From Parasitella parasitica (lineage: Eukaryota; Mucoromycota; Mucoromycetes; Mucorales; Mucoraceae): a stretch of DNA of 64,000 nt. Location: assembly GCA_025201805.1 (NCBI GenBank), contig MU619243.1:141236-205235 (forward strand), given 5' to 3'. Below the pieces are notes generated by a model. The model was not told where the DNA came from, did not search any database, and was given only the letters and a program-made list of their open reading frames with translations. This document shows, piece after piece, positions 50,137 to 62,232 of the stretch. Position 1 is the first letter of the stretch. Every line of letters starts with the position of its first letter. The position numbers and the translations under genes are program-made.

Positions 50137-52161
50137 TTAGGATCTTCTAATTTTTTGCTTTACTCTACTGAGTTGCGAATCGACATGATCCAGCAGTTGC
50201 TCTAACTCTTCCTTGCGTTTGCGAGCCTGAAGTCCACCACCGGTTAATGGAATTTTGGAATATTCAGATTGAAGCTATATGTAAAATTGCCAAGTATCAG
50301 CGCCTTCTCCTTTTATATACATAAATATCCCCTTTGACTCTTCTTACCTCTTCTTTTTCTTTGGTAAGTTTCATTAATTGGTCATCAAGGTCAAAATCAT
50401 CGATATAATCAATCGATCCCTTTGGGGTGCGATATCGATCTGAAGAATCAGTTCTGGCCATGGATTGTGGAGTGCTACCATATATGCTTTGGTTGTCATA
50501 CAGAGGCTGTTCCCCTTGGTGCGAATCAGGCTGGATACGCGGGGACCCATTGGGAGTATGCAATGACCAAGTATGACTATAAGTTGTATAACATAAATAT
50601 TAGACATGAATAAATAAATGACTTTTTCTTTTATATGTACATTACTTTTGGCTATCTTTGTCTTTTTGTTGTTGCTTTTGCCGTTGACGTTGCAGCTGTT
50701 GTTGTTCCTGCTGTTGTTGTTGCTGCTGCTGTTCGAGTTGGAGTTGTTGTAGCTGTGCTGTTGTGCGACCCAGTTCAGCAGTGTGAGCCTTGACAAGTTG
50801 ATCTATAGTCTCCTTCAATGTTTCCGATTGTTCTTGTGATTTGGCTAATTTAAACTAGTGGATGGATGTTGTTTAGTGTCTTTTTTGGTTTGCAAATAGC
50901 AAATAACGAGCTCTTACCTCTAACTCTCGAATTGTATTGTCTTTTTCATCCATTTCTGACATGAGGGTTTGTTTTTCTTGTTCAGATTGAGCTTGATATG
51001 CCTATTTCACGGGCAAAAACAAAAAAAATTGAGCATACAAAAAAAATCAAAAAACATCTTGCGCTAATAGCTTACTTCAAATTCTAATTTTGCTTGATGA
51101 ACTGCAAGCGATTGATCTCTTGCATTGTCCGCAGTAGACTTCATTTTATCCATAAGCATGTTTAAATCATCCAAATGGTGTTGACTTTTTATCTGATGAC
51201 AAATAAACATGAGTTATGCATTTAATATATGTATTACAGTTATGATGGTTACCTTTTCATCTTCCAGCTGCTGCAGTAAGTCAGTCTTCTCAGTGAGCAA
51301 TTCATCCACGGTCATTTCAAAGTAATCCAAATCCTTTGCTACGGCTTCTTTTTGCTTTTGTAATGCTGAAACTGTTGCTTTTTCTTGCTCCAACTCTTGC
51401 TTTAATTTTGAATTGATGTTCAATAGTTCATTTGAGCTTGTATTGTCCAAAATAACAAATGATGAGATGCTCTTATTTGTTGCTTGTTCTTCCAGATTAT
51501 TGTCATCTGATTCTTGGTATTGTTTAGGTGTAACATTCGGCTGTTCGGTCGAATTCATAGTTGTTATTATGTCCTTTTGCTCGAATTCTTTTGTGGGATC
51601 TATTTCATTGTAAACTCGCTTAATTAATCAGGCTAGTAGAATGTATTTTAACCCACAATACCATCAAAGGATTCATTTATGTGCTGCCTGTTCTCCAGAT
51701 CGGTAGTCGGAGTGGGAATGTATTGGTGAGAAGAGGAGATGTCAATAGCTTTCAGATCTGTTTGTGCAGCAGATGTTGGTATCTTTTTCGCCTTTTGCAA
51801 TAGCATTGTCTTTTTATTGTCTACTTGGTGCTTCATCGAAGACGATGGTTTAGGAGTAGTTGGTGGTGATTGCTGGTTCGGAGGTAGTGATGAGAAGATG
51901 GTGCTATTTAGGACGTTAGTTCAAGTGTGCACAATGTGTGTAGGCTCGCTTACCTTGCTCTTTTGCTCTTGATTGAAATAGCATCATCTGAATAGTTATC
52001 CTCTTAGTATGTTGCATGTAAAAACTTATGTTTTATACAGTGTGCGATTTACCTTGGTTTTTCTGGTACTCTGACTTCAAAGAGGTCACTGAGCTCTTGT
52101 TTTTTCCCAAACCTAATTTCTTCCAAAATGAGGATTTTTCTTTATGTTGAATCTTGGACAT
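50137..52161 (-). CDS. Coiled-coil protein with Gln-rich tract, function unknown
   Basis: Not recognised. Nine minus-strand exons (52161-52053, 51987-51954, 51903-51662, 51599-51253, 51192-51076, 51001-50918, 50854-50646, 50576-50348, 50274-50137) join in frame to 502 residues. The N-terminus (MSKIQHKEKSSFWKKLGLGK) is basic and may form an amphipathic helix. Residues 50-150 are Ser/Pro-rich. Residues about 165-350 form a long coiled coil with heptads (NSKLKQELEQEKATVSALQK, DELLTEKTDLLQQLEDEK), running into a QQQ-rich tract near 325-345. The final 45 residues (LQSEYSKIPLTGGGLQARKR, then KEELEQLLDHVDSQLSRVKQ) are a compact charged helix pair that looks conserved. This plan suits a cytoskeletal or trafficking adaptor. 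The gene diverges from the SYLF-SH3 gene across 299 bases. Confidence 0.8.
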
Positions 52162-52460
52162 TCTCAATGTGGTAACAAAAAAAAAGAGAGAAAAAACAAA
52201 AAGAAATAAAAAGGAAAGAAAGAGATAATAGGAGAGTCAATAAGAAAAATCAAAAGGGGATATTTATATGATATAAAGAAGAAGGAAAAAGGGACAATAA
52301 GGATGTTGGGCACTAAGAACTGATTGAAAAGAGTTGGGTTCCAATTAGTCAAGCTAAATTGCGCCAAGCTTCTTTTGAAGTAAAGATGGAGCACCCAACA
52401 CTATTTTTACGACGTTTTAAAAATGTGCTCTTTTTCTTCTTTCTTTCCTCATTATAATAA
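52162..52460. promoter_or_regulatory. Shared divergent promoter region
   Basis: 299 bases between the start codons of two divergent genes. It is A/G-rich on the left and T/C-rich just before the plus-strand start. No known motif was identified. Confidence 0.5.
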
Positions 52461-54262
52461 ATGTCCAAAAGAACCCCAAAAGATTTAAAAGGTACGCTAT
52501 GAACGAGATGAATGCTGATGTCAATGTTTGTTAAAACTTTAGGCGATGTGTATACTTGATTAGGTGATGTTGATCGTGCAGTACAAATCCTTCAATTGTT
52601 CACAGGTAAACATGTCGCAATAATTCTCCTTGTAGTGTGTAAACATAAGTTCCTAATTTTAGTCTTTAGACCCCAGTAGAGGTCGAGATGTGAAAATGCT
52701 GATTCCTCCAAGCGTTCTCCGAGATGCTCATGGGATTGTTTTCATAAGATTATACAAAATCGGTTTCATGTTGTCTGCAAAAAGTGGAACAGGGATCATC
52801 ATTGCAAGGCAAGTACCATTCGAGCAGTTTTTTTTCTTCTTGCAAGAGCTTACAGTCTTTTCTTATTTTTAGACTTCCTGATGGCAGTAAAGTATCATTA
52901 TGCATGAATATGCAATTTTTTTTTTAAACACATTTTTATTCAAATAGGCTGGTCGGCTCCATCTGGTGTTTCCATGTCCTCAATAGTAAGTTTTTTTTTG
53001 TGCACAACAAAAGCTTGGCAAAAAAATAAAAGCTAAATCAAACCTTATAGGGTTTTGGTCATCAAGCAGGAGGAGAAGTGATCGATTCTATAATCGTGAT
53101 GAACTACAGAGCTGCTATAAAAGCATTTTTCGATAAAGGGGGACAACTACAACTGGGCGTTGGTGTTTCATTAGCTGCTGGCCCGTACGGAAGAGCTGCA
53201 GATGTATCAGCTTCAGCTTCTGGCACTAGCCATATTGCTGCTACTTATGCCTATAGCTCTTCTAAAGGTCTGTACATGGGATATTCGTTTGAAGGTTCCA
53301 AGATCTCAGAGAGAATCAACACAAATCAAGCCTATTATGGTCGACCCATTGCTGCCCGCGAAATTCTGACAGGTATTGTTCCACCAACCCAAGATGCTGC
53401 AATATTATATAACATGCTGTCTGCAATGGGTGCTGGACCACGACCTGGATTACCATTTGCACCTAAAAATGCGAAAGTTCAGCCATCGTCCCCTACAGCT
53501 GCCCCCTCCTCTAATTTGCAACCATTGCAACAGCAACACCCGCCGTCTCAAACGCCGCATAACCCACAACAACCCCACAACAGCCAAGAGTATGAAGATC
53601 CTCCTCCTCCTTATCAACCGTATGATATATCCAAACCTCTCCCACCGTCATCAGCATCAATAGCAAACAGCGGCGACACCACAAACTCTCCTTACACACC
53701 TCTTCCTCTTCAGCACAAAAACAGCGCTACTGCTCCACCTCCCATCAACAACAGTAAAAGACCTATCCTTAATAACGATGCGAAATCTAGTTACCACCAC
53801 GGTGATCAAAGCCAATTTAGTAGACAAAACATCAGTCAAGCGGCAGTGGATATCCATAACACAGGCAATGCGCAAGGCTTTAACCCTGCGAGTGCTAGTG
53901 CTGAGAGGAAATTTTCTGCTGCGGGACCTAGTAATAGCGACAATGACTATTTTGCGGGGCCTTCCTCGTCACCCATGAATGTACCCAACACTACCACAAC
54001 ACCAATGGGATCATCTGGACCACCCCAAACTTCCACAGATGTTAAAATCCCCATCATGGAGGAAGCAAGAAGCAACAGTTTGACTGTAGTTGTGGCCAAG
54101 TATGACTATACGGGCGATCAGCCAACTGATTTATCCTTCCAAGCAGGCGATCACATCATTGTTACAAAGAGATTAGATGATAGACAAAGCTGGTGGGAAG
54201 GCGAAATTGGAGACAGAAGAGGCTTTTTTCCAGCAAATTATACAGATGAATTAATGGAATAA
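52461..54262 (+). CDS. YSC84: SYLF-SH3 domain protein, YSC84/LSB3 (SH3YL1) family
   Basis: Actin- and phosphoinositide-binding adaptor of endocytic patches. Six exons (52461-52491, 52564-52605, 52670-52808, 52873-52886, 52948-52985, 53051-54262) join in frame to 491 residues. The SYLF domain (about 10-220) shows LIPPSVLRDAHGIVFIRL, GFMLSAKSGTGIIIARLPDG, WSAPSGVSMSSIGFGHQAGG, VGVSLAAGPYGRAADVSAS and YSSSKGLYMGYSFEGS. A Pro/Gln/Ser-rich linker (about 245-425) follows, then an SH3 domain with AKYDYTGDQPTDLSFQAGD, WWEGEIGDRRGFFPANY. Two gene-structure oddities are needed to keep the conserved frame: intron 3 has a GC donor (AG/GCAAGT) and exon 4 is only 14 bases. The yeast paralogues Ysc84 and Lsb3 cannot be told apart here. 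Confidence 0.94.
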
Positions 54263-54510
54263 GAGTTTATTTTTTATAAAAAATGTAATAATATAATAAG
54301 ATACTTGTTGGATGTTGTGTGTGTAAGGCAGTTACAAAAAAAGAAAAGAGTTTGCTGATAGAAGTAGATGGTGATTTTGCGTATATAAAATGTATGTTTT
54401 TTCCAGCAGAGAGAGAAGAGAGTGCAGGATTGGAAAATAAAGTGTATTTGCAAGAAAAAGAGGATATACTTGATATTATGTTCAAAGGAGCTGAAGAGAA
54501 AGGCAGAGTT

Positions 54511-55248
54511 TTACAATGCATAGCCAAATGAATGATGCTGATTCTTTCTACCCATACCAATAGGCTGCTGGCCGTGTTTGTTGACCAAAGCAGTAGGCTG
54601 CTGGTATGAATAATAGGGCTGTGGTTGCACATTATGGCGACGGCTCCACGGCGATTGATCAGCCCATAGTGAGTTGGATGAAGTCAAATCATCCACAATG
54701 GCACCTTTACGCCAGTCACCTGTCCAGCTGCGGACAAATGCCAAGAAACGTAATTTCTCTTCTTCTGTGACAAATTGGTCAGAAAGAGAGGAGACATCGG
54801 AATCAGAAGAATGGGTAGTGTCTGGTGAATTAGAGCGAGAGATAGTTGACGTAGTGGGTGTAGTGGTGGCAGGGGAAGCGATGGAGGTCGTGTTATTGGT
54901 ATTTATAAATTCATTGTTCAAGAAATTGTGATTGGTATGATTACATGTATTAGATGGTGGAGTGGTTGCATTGTTGGTATTGAATTTTTTTTCTAATGAT
55001 GGTCTCTTTTTGTGTTGGCTATCAGCAATAGGTGCTTTTAGAACCAACTGTTTCAATCTCTCGATTTCCTGTTCGTAGTCAACACAAGACTTCATACCAG
55101 CAAATGGATCATCGACAGCAGGCTGCTGTTGATGTGGTTGTTGCTGTTGTTGATATTGCTTCTTCTTAGAAACAACTTCGGTCCATTTGCTATTGTCATC
55201 GTCTTTCCATCTGGCAGTATTCGTTGTTGTTGTTATTCTGTATACCAT
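54511..55248 (-). CDS. Hypothetical Gln/Asn/Thr-rich protein, 245 residues
   Basis: Not recognised. Single exon starting MVYRITTTTNTARWKDDDNS on the minus strand. It has a QQQQQPHQQQ run near residue 35, a Thr/Asn-rich middle (about 85-140), and a more ordered segment (about 155-210) with EEEKLRFLAFVRSWTGDWRK and SLWADQSPWSRR that may be the functional core. The C-terminus is Tyr/Gln/His-rich (PYYSYQQPTALV, HSFGYAL). No membrane or signal sequence. Likely a disordered adaptor; function is unknown. It lies 248 bases after the SYLF-SH3 gene, convergent. Confidence 0.65.
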   Translation of the reverse strand: MVYRITTTTNTARWKDDDNSKWTEVVSKKKQYQQQQQPHQQQPAVDDPFAGMKSCVDYEQEIERLKQLVLKAPIADSQHKKRPSLEKKFNTNNATTPPSNTCNHTNHNFLNNEFINTNNTTSIASPATTTPTTSTISRSNSPDTTHSSDSDVSSLSDQFVTEEEKLRFLAFVRSWTGDWRKGAIVDDLTSSNSLWADQSPWSRRHNVQPQPYYSYQQPTALVNKHGQQPIGMGRKNQHHSFGYAL

Positions 55249-55530
55249 TGTTTAATATATAAATAATTGAATCTGTTTTCAATGAGCCAGGGCCCAATAA
55301 AAAATCTGAACTGTAAAAAGGCAAAAAGGTGTGGAAGAAAGAAAACAAAAACAAAAAAAAAAAAAGAAAAGAAAAAAGAATGATTTATAATTTTTAATGA
55401 AAAAGGAGTTTTTTTCCTATACCAAAACCATGGCTTTAAAGCAATGAACCTCGATTCCTGACCCAGGACAATCCACATCTCAGTGTGGCTTTTTTTTTTT
55501 TTTTTTTTCGTTTATTCTGGAACGTTTGAG

Positions 55531-56079
55531 TTAAATCCTCTTCCTTTTTCTAATCATTGGAGTATGATTGGCGGATTCTTTTTGCTCTGGTCGTCGTTGC
55601 TGAATAGGTCCAATGTGCACTGTTTCCTGTTTATAGTCGGTAGTTGTGGATGATGGCCTCCTTTTTCTGGGCTTCTCAGCTGTAGCAAAGGCTAATAATT
55701 TGGAGTGAACGGATTCAATTCGATCTTGAAACTTGACTCTTGTATCATCGAATGTTTCGTAGTGAGGTGCATAGCTCACACGTAACAAATTGGTAAAAAA
55801 TGGTCTATCATCTAACTTGCGTTTGGCCATACGAGATGATTTAATTGTGTCATACTTTATCCAATGTACATCGGCATATTCCGTGCTTGAGTCATGCTCA
55901 TCTAGTATTCGATGATCTTGGACCACTCCAAATTGGCCGAATCGCATCAGCAATTCCTTGGTCACTCCCAAGTTTGGCACATTTTCGATTATCAGATATC
56001 GTGACTCCTGTGCAATGGTGTAGACGCATACTGCTTTAGGCACTTTGGGATCACGATACTCTAATCTTGTGGTCGACAT
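55531..56079 (-). CDS. RBM48: RBM48-like RNA-binding protein (minor spliceosome factor)
   Basis: Resembles RNA-binding protein 48, which with ARMC7 caps U6atac snRNA and supports splicing of U12-type introns. Single exon, 182 residues, start MSTTRLEYRDPKVPKAVCVY on the minus strand. The conserved block VYTIAQESRYLIIENVPNLG then VTKELLMRFGQFG (about 18-52) is the RRM beginning. It is followed by AKRKLDDRPFFTNLLRVSYA and PHYETFDDTRVKFQDR, the RNP1-like and post-RRM helix unique to RBM48. The basic C-terminal tail (KPRKRR, MIRKRKRI) could be nuclear-localising. It is shorter than the human protein, which has a long disordered tail. The frame is open for 35 more codons upstream without an ATG, so the start is well defined. 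Confidence 0.85.
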   Translation of the reverse strand: MSTTRLEYRDPKVPKAVCVYTIAQESRYLIIENVPNLGVTKELLMRFGQFGVVQDHRILDEHDSSTEYADVHWIKYDTIKSSRMAKRKLDDRPFFTNLLRVSYAPHYETFDDTRVKFQDRIESVHSKLLAFATAEKPRKRRPSSTTTDYKQETVHIGPIQQRRPEQKESANHTPMIRKRKRI

Positions 56080-58052
56080 TTGTGATTCAACTAGATGAAG
56101 AGTGAGAATCTTTGTGTAGAGCTTGTGCAGAGGTGGGAATCGTGACTCTTTTGATCTTCGAAATTGGCGGCAATCTGAGAACAAGGATGTGTGATCACAT
56201 CTTCAAATCAATCTATCAAAAGAGCACAATTGATATTTATCCAATGCGCTGTTACGCTGACATGTACCTCTGTGACACCACATATTTCATATATATTAAA
56301 AAGAGTCAGGAAGGGAAGACTGGACAAAGATTCTAGTGTAAAGATCCTAAAAAAGTCTGAAATATTATAAGCGCTTGAAATTACTTTATACTTCTAATTT
56401 TGACTGCAGTGTAATACGAATGGTCATTTGCGATAGATTGCGATGGAATAATATATATCACACGCTCTTGAAATGATTCAGACTTGGCCAAACATCAGAT
56501 GGTAAAAAGTTATTAGCTGCTTACTGCCACGTCAAATCCAGGCACAGTTTAAAAAGTGTTGATATAAATTGTTTTTCGCCCAATGTTGTCATCAGCATAG
56601 AGTATTTAAAGTATTGTACAAGAAATCGAGAAAATGTCTCAATACAATATTTTGTCAATCAAATAACATACGATGTTACTGCAGAACATTTGGTAAAAAC
56701 AGTTACCTACGAATCTCTTTTTTATTGAGCAAGTTCTGATACGCTAACGAGAATAAACAGAAAAAATGGTTTTGTCATCGCAGAGAATATAGTATATTGA
56801 AGAACAAAATTCCCTACTTTTTATTGATATCATTTTAGTCAAAAAAATAACTACATGCCAACTGCTGGAGCTGTTTGTGTAGAAAAGGCATACAATAGGG
56901 AACGATATATGTGTTAAATGAAGCTGATTCCAAGCTATAGTGATACGAAGCAGTGTTGACCACTTTTTATGATAACAGGAGAAGCATGCATAAGACCCAA
57001 CTGCTGATTATAGTTTATAGAAATCAAACAGTAGTTTCTATATAAAAGCTTAAATAAAGATCATATTTATTTTTGCGGTTTTAGTCAAATCTATTTTGTA
57101 TATTTAATTATTGATTCTACTGATGTTTTTTTAGAGTTACATTTCGATAATTGCATCCAAGTAAAGGTGGCCAGCTTTCCTTTAGAACATGTACATTTCT
57201 ATAAAGAAACACGAAACTAGGTAATCCTTTGGTTCTAATAATAAATTGTCATGTCAAACCATTCATTGAGTAAATCATTTAAAACATATCATACATGGTT
57301 TATGTAAAATTACTATCGATTCAACTAATTGTTAATTAAGAGATAGTGAGGATCAAAAAAATGATGGCTTTACGTATGGCGAAATTGAAAACAAAATTAA
57401 AGCATTTTTAATAAGAAAATAAATGCAACAATATATATCTAACAATCTCAGAAGTTGATACAAGCAACTCCAATAACAACTGTCAGTGCTACATGGCAGT
57501 ATAAGCTCCTCAACCCTCCTTTACTACAAAAGAAAAAGCTCGAGTGAGGCAAACAAATTAAAAATGCTAGTTAAGATAGTCGAGCTTTGAGAAAGTTCAC
57601 GTAAATCACGCAAAAGCTTGTCAGCACTGGTCAGGCTCTGCTTGGCTATAAAGATTAGTCAATGATGTTATACGGATAGAACATACGTTGCATTTATTTT
57701 TTGTTGATAATGATCTGCATAAACCTTATAAAATTTTGATTAAAGATGATGCAAAACGTAAATCTGGTGCTGCAAATACACAACAACGCTACTCTTATGT
57801 AAAGAACGCCATTTGTTGATGACATGAAGCAATAAAAAGCAAAGCAACCTGTTCAAGCTAAAAAGAAGATACAACTTGTTTGACACCATATTGACGATGG
57901 CACATGTTATAATTCATAATGGTGGACGTTACTTTACTGAACCCATCCATAGCTCTAGGTGACTGTGCGAGACACTTTTGAAATGTTTGTGATCTACATT
58001 TTTCTTTTCTTTCCTCTTTTTTTTCTAATTACAAAAAATAAAACAACACAAA
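56080..58052. other. 2-kb AT-rich intergenic region
   Basis: Divergent spacer between RBM48 and the acyltransferase gene. No ORF, repeat or RNA gene could be supported. Confidence 0.5.
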
Positions 58053-60237
58053 ATGAGTAACCAAAGAGTCGATCTGTTTTATGATGGCGCTTTATGGCTC
58101 TTCAACATTATGCTTGATGTATTTTTTCGGGAAATAAGACCTAGAGGATCGCATAAAGTTCCATTAGAAGGTCCACTCATTTTTGTGGCTGCTCCCCACG
58201 CTAACCAAGTAAGTGCATCTCACATTAATAATAATGTCAAAATTTATATAAATATTATTCCAGTTTGTAGACCCGTTGATTGTGATGAGAGAATGTAATA
58301 GACGAGTGTCATTTTTGATCGCAGCTAAATCAATGCAGCAGAAAGCCATTGGATTCCTTGCAAGTTTTTTCCATCCTAGTAATGAAGCTTTTGCCCCAAA
58401 CATTTTTGAAAAGCTATTAATCTTTATATTTAGTTCCTGTCAAAAGACCTCAGGATTTAGCAGAAGCTGGTCATGGCCGCATCCACCTTCTCAATCCCAA
58501 GACAGATCCACTGAGAATCCATGGTATTGAGACAAAATTCACTGCTCAATTGCAACCGAATGATTCCATTATCCTTCCTCGTAATGCTGGCATGTTAAAG
58601 ATTGCCCAAGTGATATCAGATACTGAACTGTTAATTGGCAGCCCCCTACACGACAAAAAGGCGTTAGATTACTTGACAAAATCGTCTGGTGCAGCTTACA
58701 AATGTTTACCTCACATTGACCAAGATTCGGTGTATGAGCGAGTGTACGAGGAATTGAATAATGGAAGCTGTATTACTATTTTTCCTGAAGGCGGCAGTCA
58801 TGATCGTGCAGAGATGTTGCCTTTCAAAGCTGGTGTCACCATTATGGCTCTGGGTGCAATGGCCAAGTTCCCAGGCCTTGATGTTAAAATTGTGCCTTGC
58901 GGTTTAAATTACTTTCATGCACATCGATTTCGCTCAAGAGCAGTGATTGAGTTCGGAAATCCAATCACCATACCGGCACATTTAGTGGAACAGTTCAAGC
59001 AAGGAGGGCAGCAAAAACGTGAGGCATGCTCCAACCTGCTGGATACTATATTTTACGCTCTCAAGTCTGTCACTGTGAACGTACCGAATGATCAGACGCT
59101 GATGGTGATTCAAGCAGCACGACGATTGTATAAGCCTGCTCATCGACGTTTGCATATTGCACAAGTTGTGGATTTGAACAGGCGGTTTGTTATTGGATAT
59201 AACTTGTATAAGGATGATCCTCGTGTGATTGATTTACGGCAAAAAGTACTGGCATATAATCAGCTGTTGAAATATCATGGGTTAAGAGACCACCAAGTAC
59301 CAGAGATCAATTTAAGGGAGTGGAGAACTTTTTTTTTGCTGTGGTACCGTGTGGCAGTCTTGGTTGTATGGGGCCTTTTGTCATTTCCAGGGTAAGTCCC
59401 GTGGCTCAAAGAAGAAGGAGACTATGTGCTCAATTATTGTATTGGTAGATCCATCTTAAACCTACCAATTGTTGTTACAGCAAAAGCTCTCAGTGCTAAA
59501 AAAGCAAAGGACGCATTAGCGAGCTCATCAGTCAAGGTTGCCGGCAGAGATGTATTAGCGACATGGAAATTCTTGGTGGGAATGGTGCTGATTCCACTGT
59601 TGTATGGATTGTACACGCTTATAGTGCTCTGGATTTGTTTGAAATCAAAATTAAACTGGTTTCAGACAATGCTATATCCACTGTTGACATGGACTATGCT
59701 TCCTTTTGTTAGCTATGCTTCCATGCGCTTTGCAGAAAATGGCGTTGATGTGTTCAAGTAAGTTTCTCTTTGACATATTTTATGATCGTTCTTGATGTTA
59801 ATGGTGCACACGCTGGGCACCTCTCTAGATCCCTGCGGCCCCTTTACGTTGCGCTTGTCGACCCTGACAGTACAGCAAATTTGCGTCAACTTCGCGAGAA
59901 ATTGTCTCAAAATATTACTAAGGTTATCAATGAAATTGGACCTGATGTATTTAGTGATTTTGATCCAGATAATGTATTCAGAAATGACAGTACAAGCCAG
60001 GAGTCTGTCAATGAGTTAGCAGAAGGCAGACGCACATTCTCTCAAATTGCGGCTGGATTCCTGACAGACACGGCAAATGTTATATTGAACGATAGCAATA
60101 TCTTCAATTGGACAAATCAAGAGGAAGAGTCCGATTCAGATGAACAGTTGTACTTTTTAGACAAAACTACAGGTGCCAATACTCCGGCCTCTGCCAGCGA
60201 TACAGATACACAAAAAAAAAAGAAAATACATGATTAA
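58053..60237 (+). CDS. GPT2: Glycerol-3-phosphate/DHAP sn-1 acyltransferase (GPT2/SCT1 family)
   Basis: First committed step of glycerolipid synthesis: acylates glycerol-3-phosphate or dihydroxyacetone phosphate at the ER. Five exons (58053-58208, 58264-58378, 58434-59391, 59449-59757, 59829-60237) join in frame to 648 residues. PlsC block I is VAAPHANQFVDPLIV (near 48), block III FPEGGSHDRAEMLPFKAGV (near 205), and KIVPCGLNYFHAHRFRSRAV is block IV. Two pairs of C-terminal hydrophobic segments (TFFLLWYRVAVLVVWGLLSF; LVGMVLIPLLYGLYTLIVLW) match the membrane region of yeast Gpt2/Sct1, interrupted by the conserved PIVVTAKALSAKKAKDALA. The tail is acidic (EEESDSDEQ). The yeast paralogues cannot be told apart. 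CTP synthase in the same window supplies the CTP used downstream in this pathway, but no linkage is implied. Confidence 0.95.
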
Positions 60238-60491
60238 ACAACACATAGATAGCATGTAACTATTATTCTTTACTCATATTTCAATCTGTTATGACCGCTG
60301 CTGTTTGGTATTACGAGACTTATAGCTAGTCTATTCTTGAAATGCACGCATGCCGTAACCTGTCATTTCATGACAATCAAAGAATTACAAATGCTTTCAG
60401 CCACACTGAATGCCTGAATTTCAATCAAGTTCGTGTCTGCGAGACTGAAAAATAATTTTGACTTTTTTTTTTATTCAAAATTGTACATATC

Positions 60492-62048
60492 ATGGCACCT
60501 TCGACCGTCATTTTAGATAATGGCGCCCACAGCATGAAAGTTGGAATTGCTTCTGAGGGTGCTACCCCGAGGTATGTTTCCTAGATATAATACTTGGATC
60601 AATTGAAACAAAAGATATATATGTAGACTTGTGCCCAACGCCATTGTTCGCGGAAAATCGGACAAGCGACACTATGTAGGCGATCAAATGGACGACTGTA
60701 ATGATTTCTCCTCTCTCTATTATCGACTTCCCTTTGAAAAAGTTTGTACATATATTAAATTACCTAGCCTCTGAGGTATTTATTTACTTTTCATATCTGT
60801 AGGGGCTTTTAGTAAACTGGGGTATCGAGCGGACCATTTGGGATAGTTTATTCAAAAATGTTGTACCGATAGAACCCAAAGACAGCCGATTGTTAATTAC
60901 GGAGCCATGCTTCAATCTACCAGCGATACAAGACAGCTACGATCAAATTGTGTTTGAGGAATTCGAGTTTGGAGCATGTTTCCGCACAATTGGACCTGAA
61001 CTTTGTTTACTGAATGATTTAGGAGCTCTATTTGGCGATAATCCGTCAGGATCCGTCCCTGATTGTGCGTTGGTAGTAGATTCGGGATACTCATTTACAC
61101 ATATTATCCCCTTTTTGAAGGGCAAGGCGATACCAGAAGGGGTTCGACGTATCAATGTGGGCGGAAAACTGTTGACAAATCAGTTGAAGGAAGTGGTATC
61201 ATTTCGATCCTATGACATGATGGAAGAAACGTATATTATAAACGACGTAAAGGAAAAGTGCTGCTTTGTCTCAAAAGATGTGTACCAGGATTTGGACATT
61301 TGCAAGTAGGTTTATTTGAGATAAAGCTTTTGCTTATCTAACAATTCTTAACAGAAAGCCGTCTGCAAAGAACACTATCATACAGGAGTATGTATTGCCA
61401 GACTTTATCAATAGTACTACTGGACGTATTAGAAGCAGGTCAGCAGCCACAGATAGATCATTAACAGATCAACAAATACTTGTAATGAATAACGAACGAT
61501 TCATGATACCCGAGATTCTAATGCATCCATCTGACATTGGTTTGGAGCAAGCAGGGATACCTGAAGCAATCTCGCAAAGTGTCAAGGCATGTGATCCAGG
61601 TAAAATTATTAGACTATATGTTTTCAACGAAAGGAATCACCCTTACATTCTTATATAAAGCTATACACGGACTTTTATTTGCGAACATTATCCTCGTAGG
61701 TGGTAATGCCAACATCCCAGGCTATGTGGGAAGAATGTAAGCTATTATTAGTTTCTAAACAAGTAAGCTTGCATATTTACATTCTGCGTAGCGAGCAAGA
61801 GCTTCGTCAACTTGTACCTATTGATTATGATATTCGAATTGCAAATCCAGAAAAGTAAGTCTATTTTGTCCACTGATTGAATTTTTTTATTAATTAGAAA
61901 CAGCCCTACAACTTTTGCCTGGGAAGGAGGCAATCGATTGATTTCAATAAGCACAGAAAAGGAATTACAGAAAACATTTGTACAGCGTAAAGAATATTTG
62001 GAATACGGTAGTGATATTTGCAGAAGGAAATTTAGTACATTCAATTAA
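60492..62048 (+). CDS. ARP6: Actin-related protein ARP6
   Basis: Subunit of the SWR1 complex, which installs histone H2A.Z in nucleosomes. Seven exons (60492-60571, 60627-60741, 60803-61305, 61355-61599, 61661-61736, 61792-61854, 61898-62048) join in frame to 410 residues. The actin-fold phosphate loops read [15 protein letters not shown] and [18 protein letters not shown]6-type blocks include [67 protein letters not shown] and [11 protein letters not shown]. The RSKTAR-like N-terminal segment ([14 protein letters not shown]) and the missing DNase-loop length separate it from true actin. The sixth intron is only 43 bases, the shortest resolved here. Confidence 0.94.
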
Positions 62049-62200
62049 AAATGGTGACCCTCTTCACGGTTACACACCACAAATGTAATAAGAAAAAATC
62101 AAATTTAACGTGATGTATATCTCATACAACATCGCAGCAAAATAGAATGTCTGGAATTTCGCTGTCCAGGTATATATGATATGTACACTAAAGATAAAAA

Positions 62201-62232
62201 GAGAGAGAGAGAGAGAGTGTGTGTGTGTGTGT
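62201..62232 (+). repeat. (GA)n(GT)n compound microsatellite
   Basis: About eight GA units followed by about seven GT units, 150 bases after the ARP6 stop. Confidence 0.9.

Noticed and set aside
54319-54531. 70-codon plus-strand ORF overlapping the 3' flank between two convergent genes
   Set aside because: Begins with GTG and no ATG in a suitable place; lies in the probable 3' UTR of the SYLF-SH3 gene.
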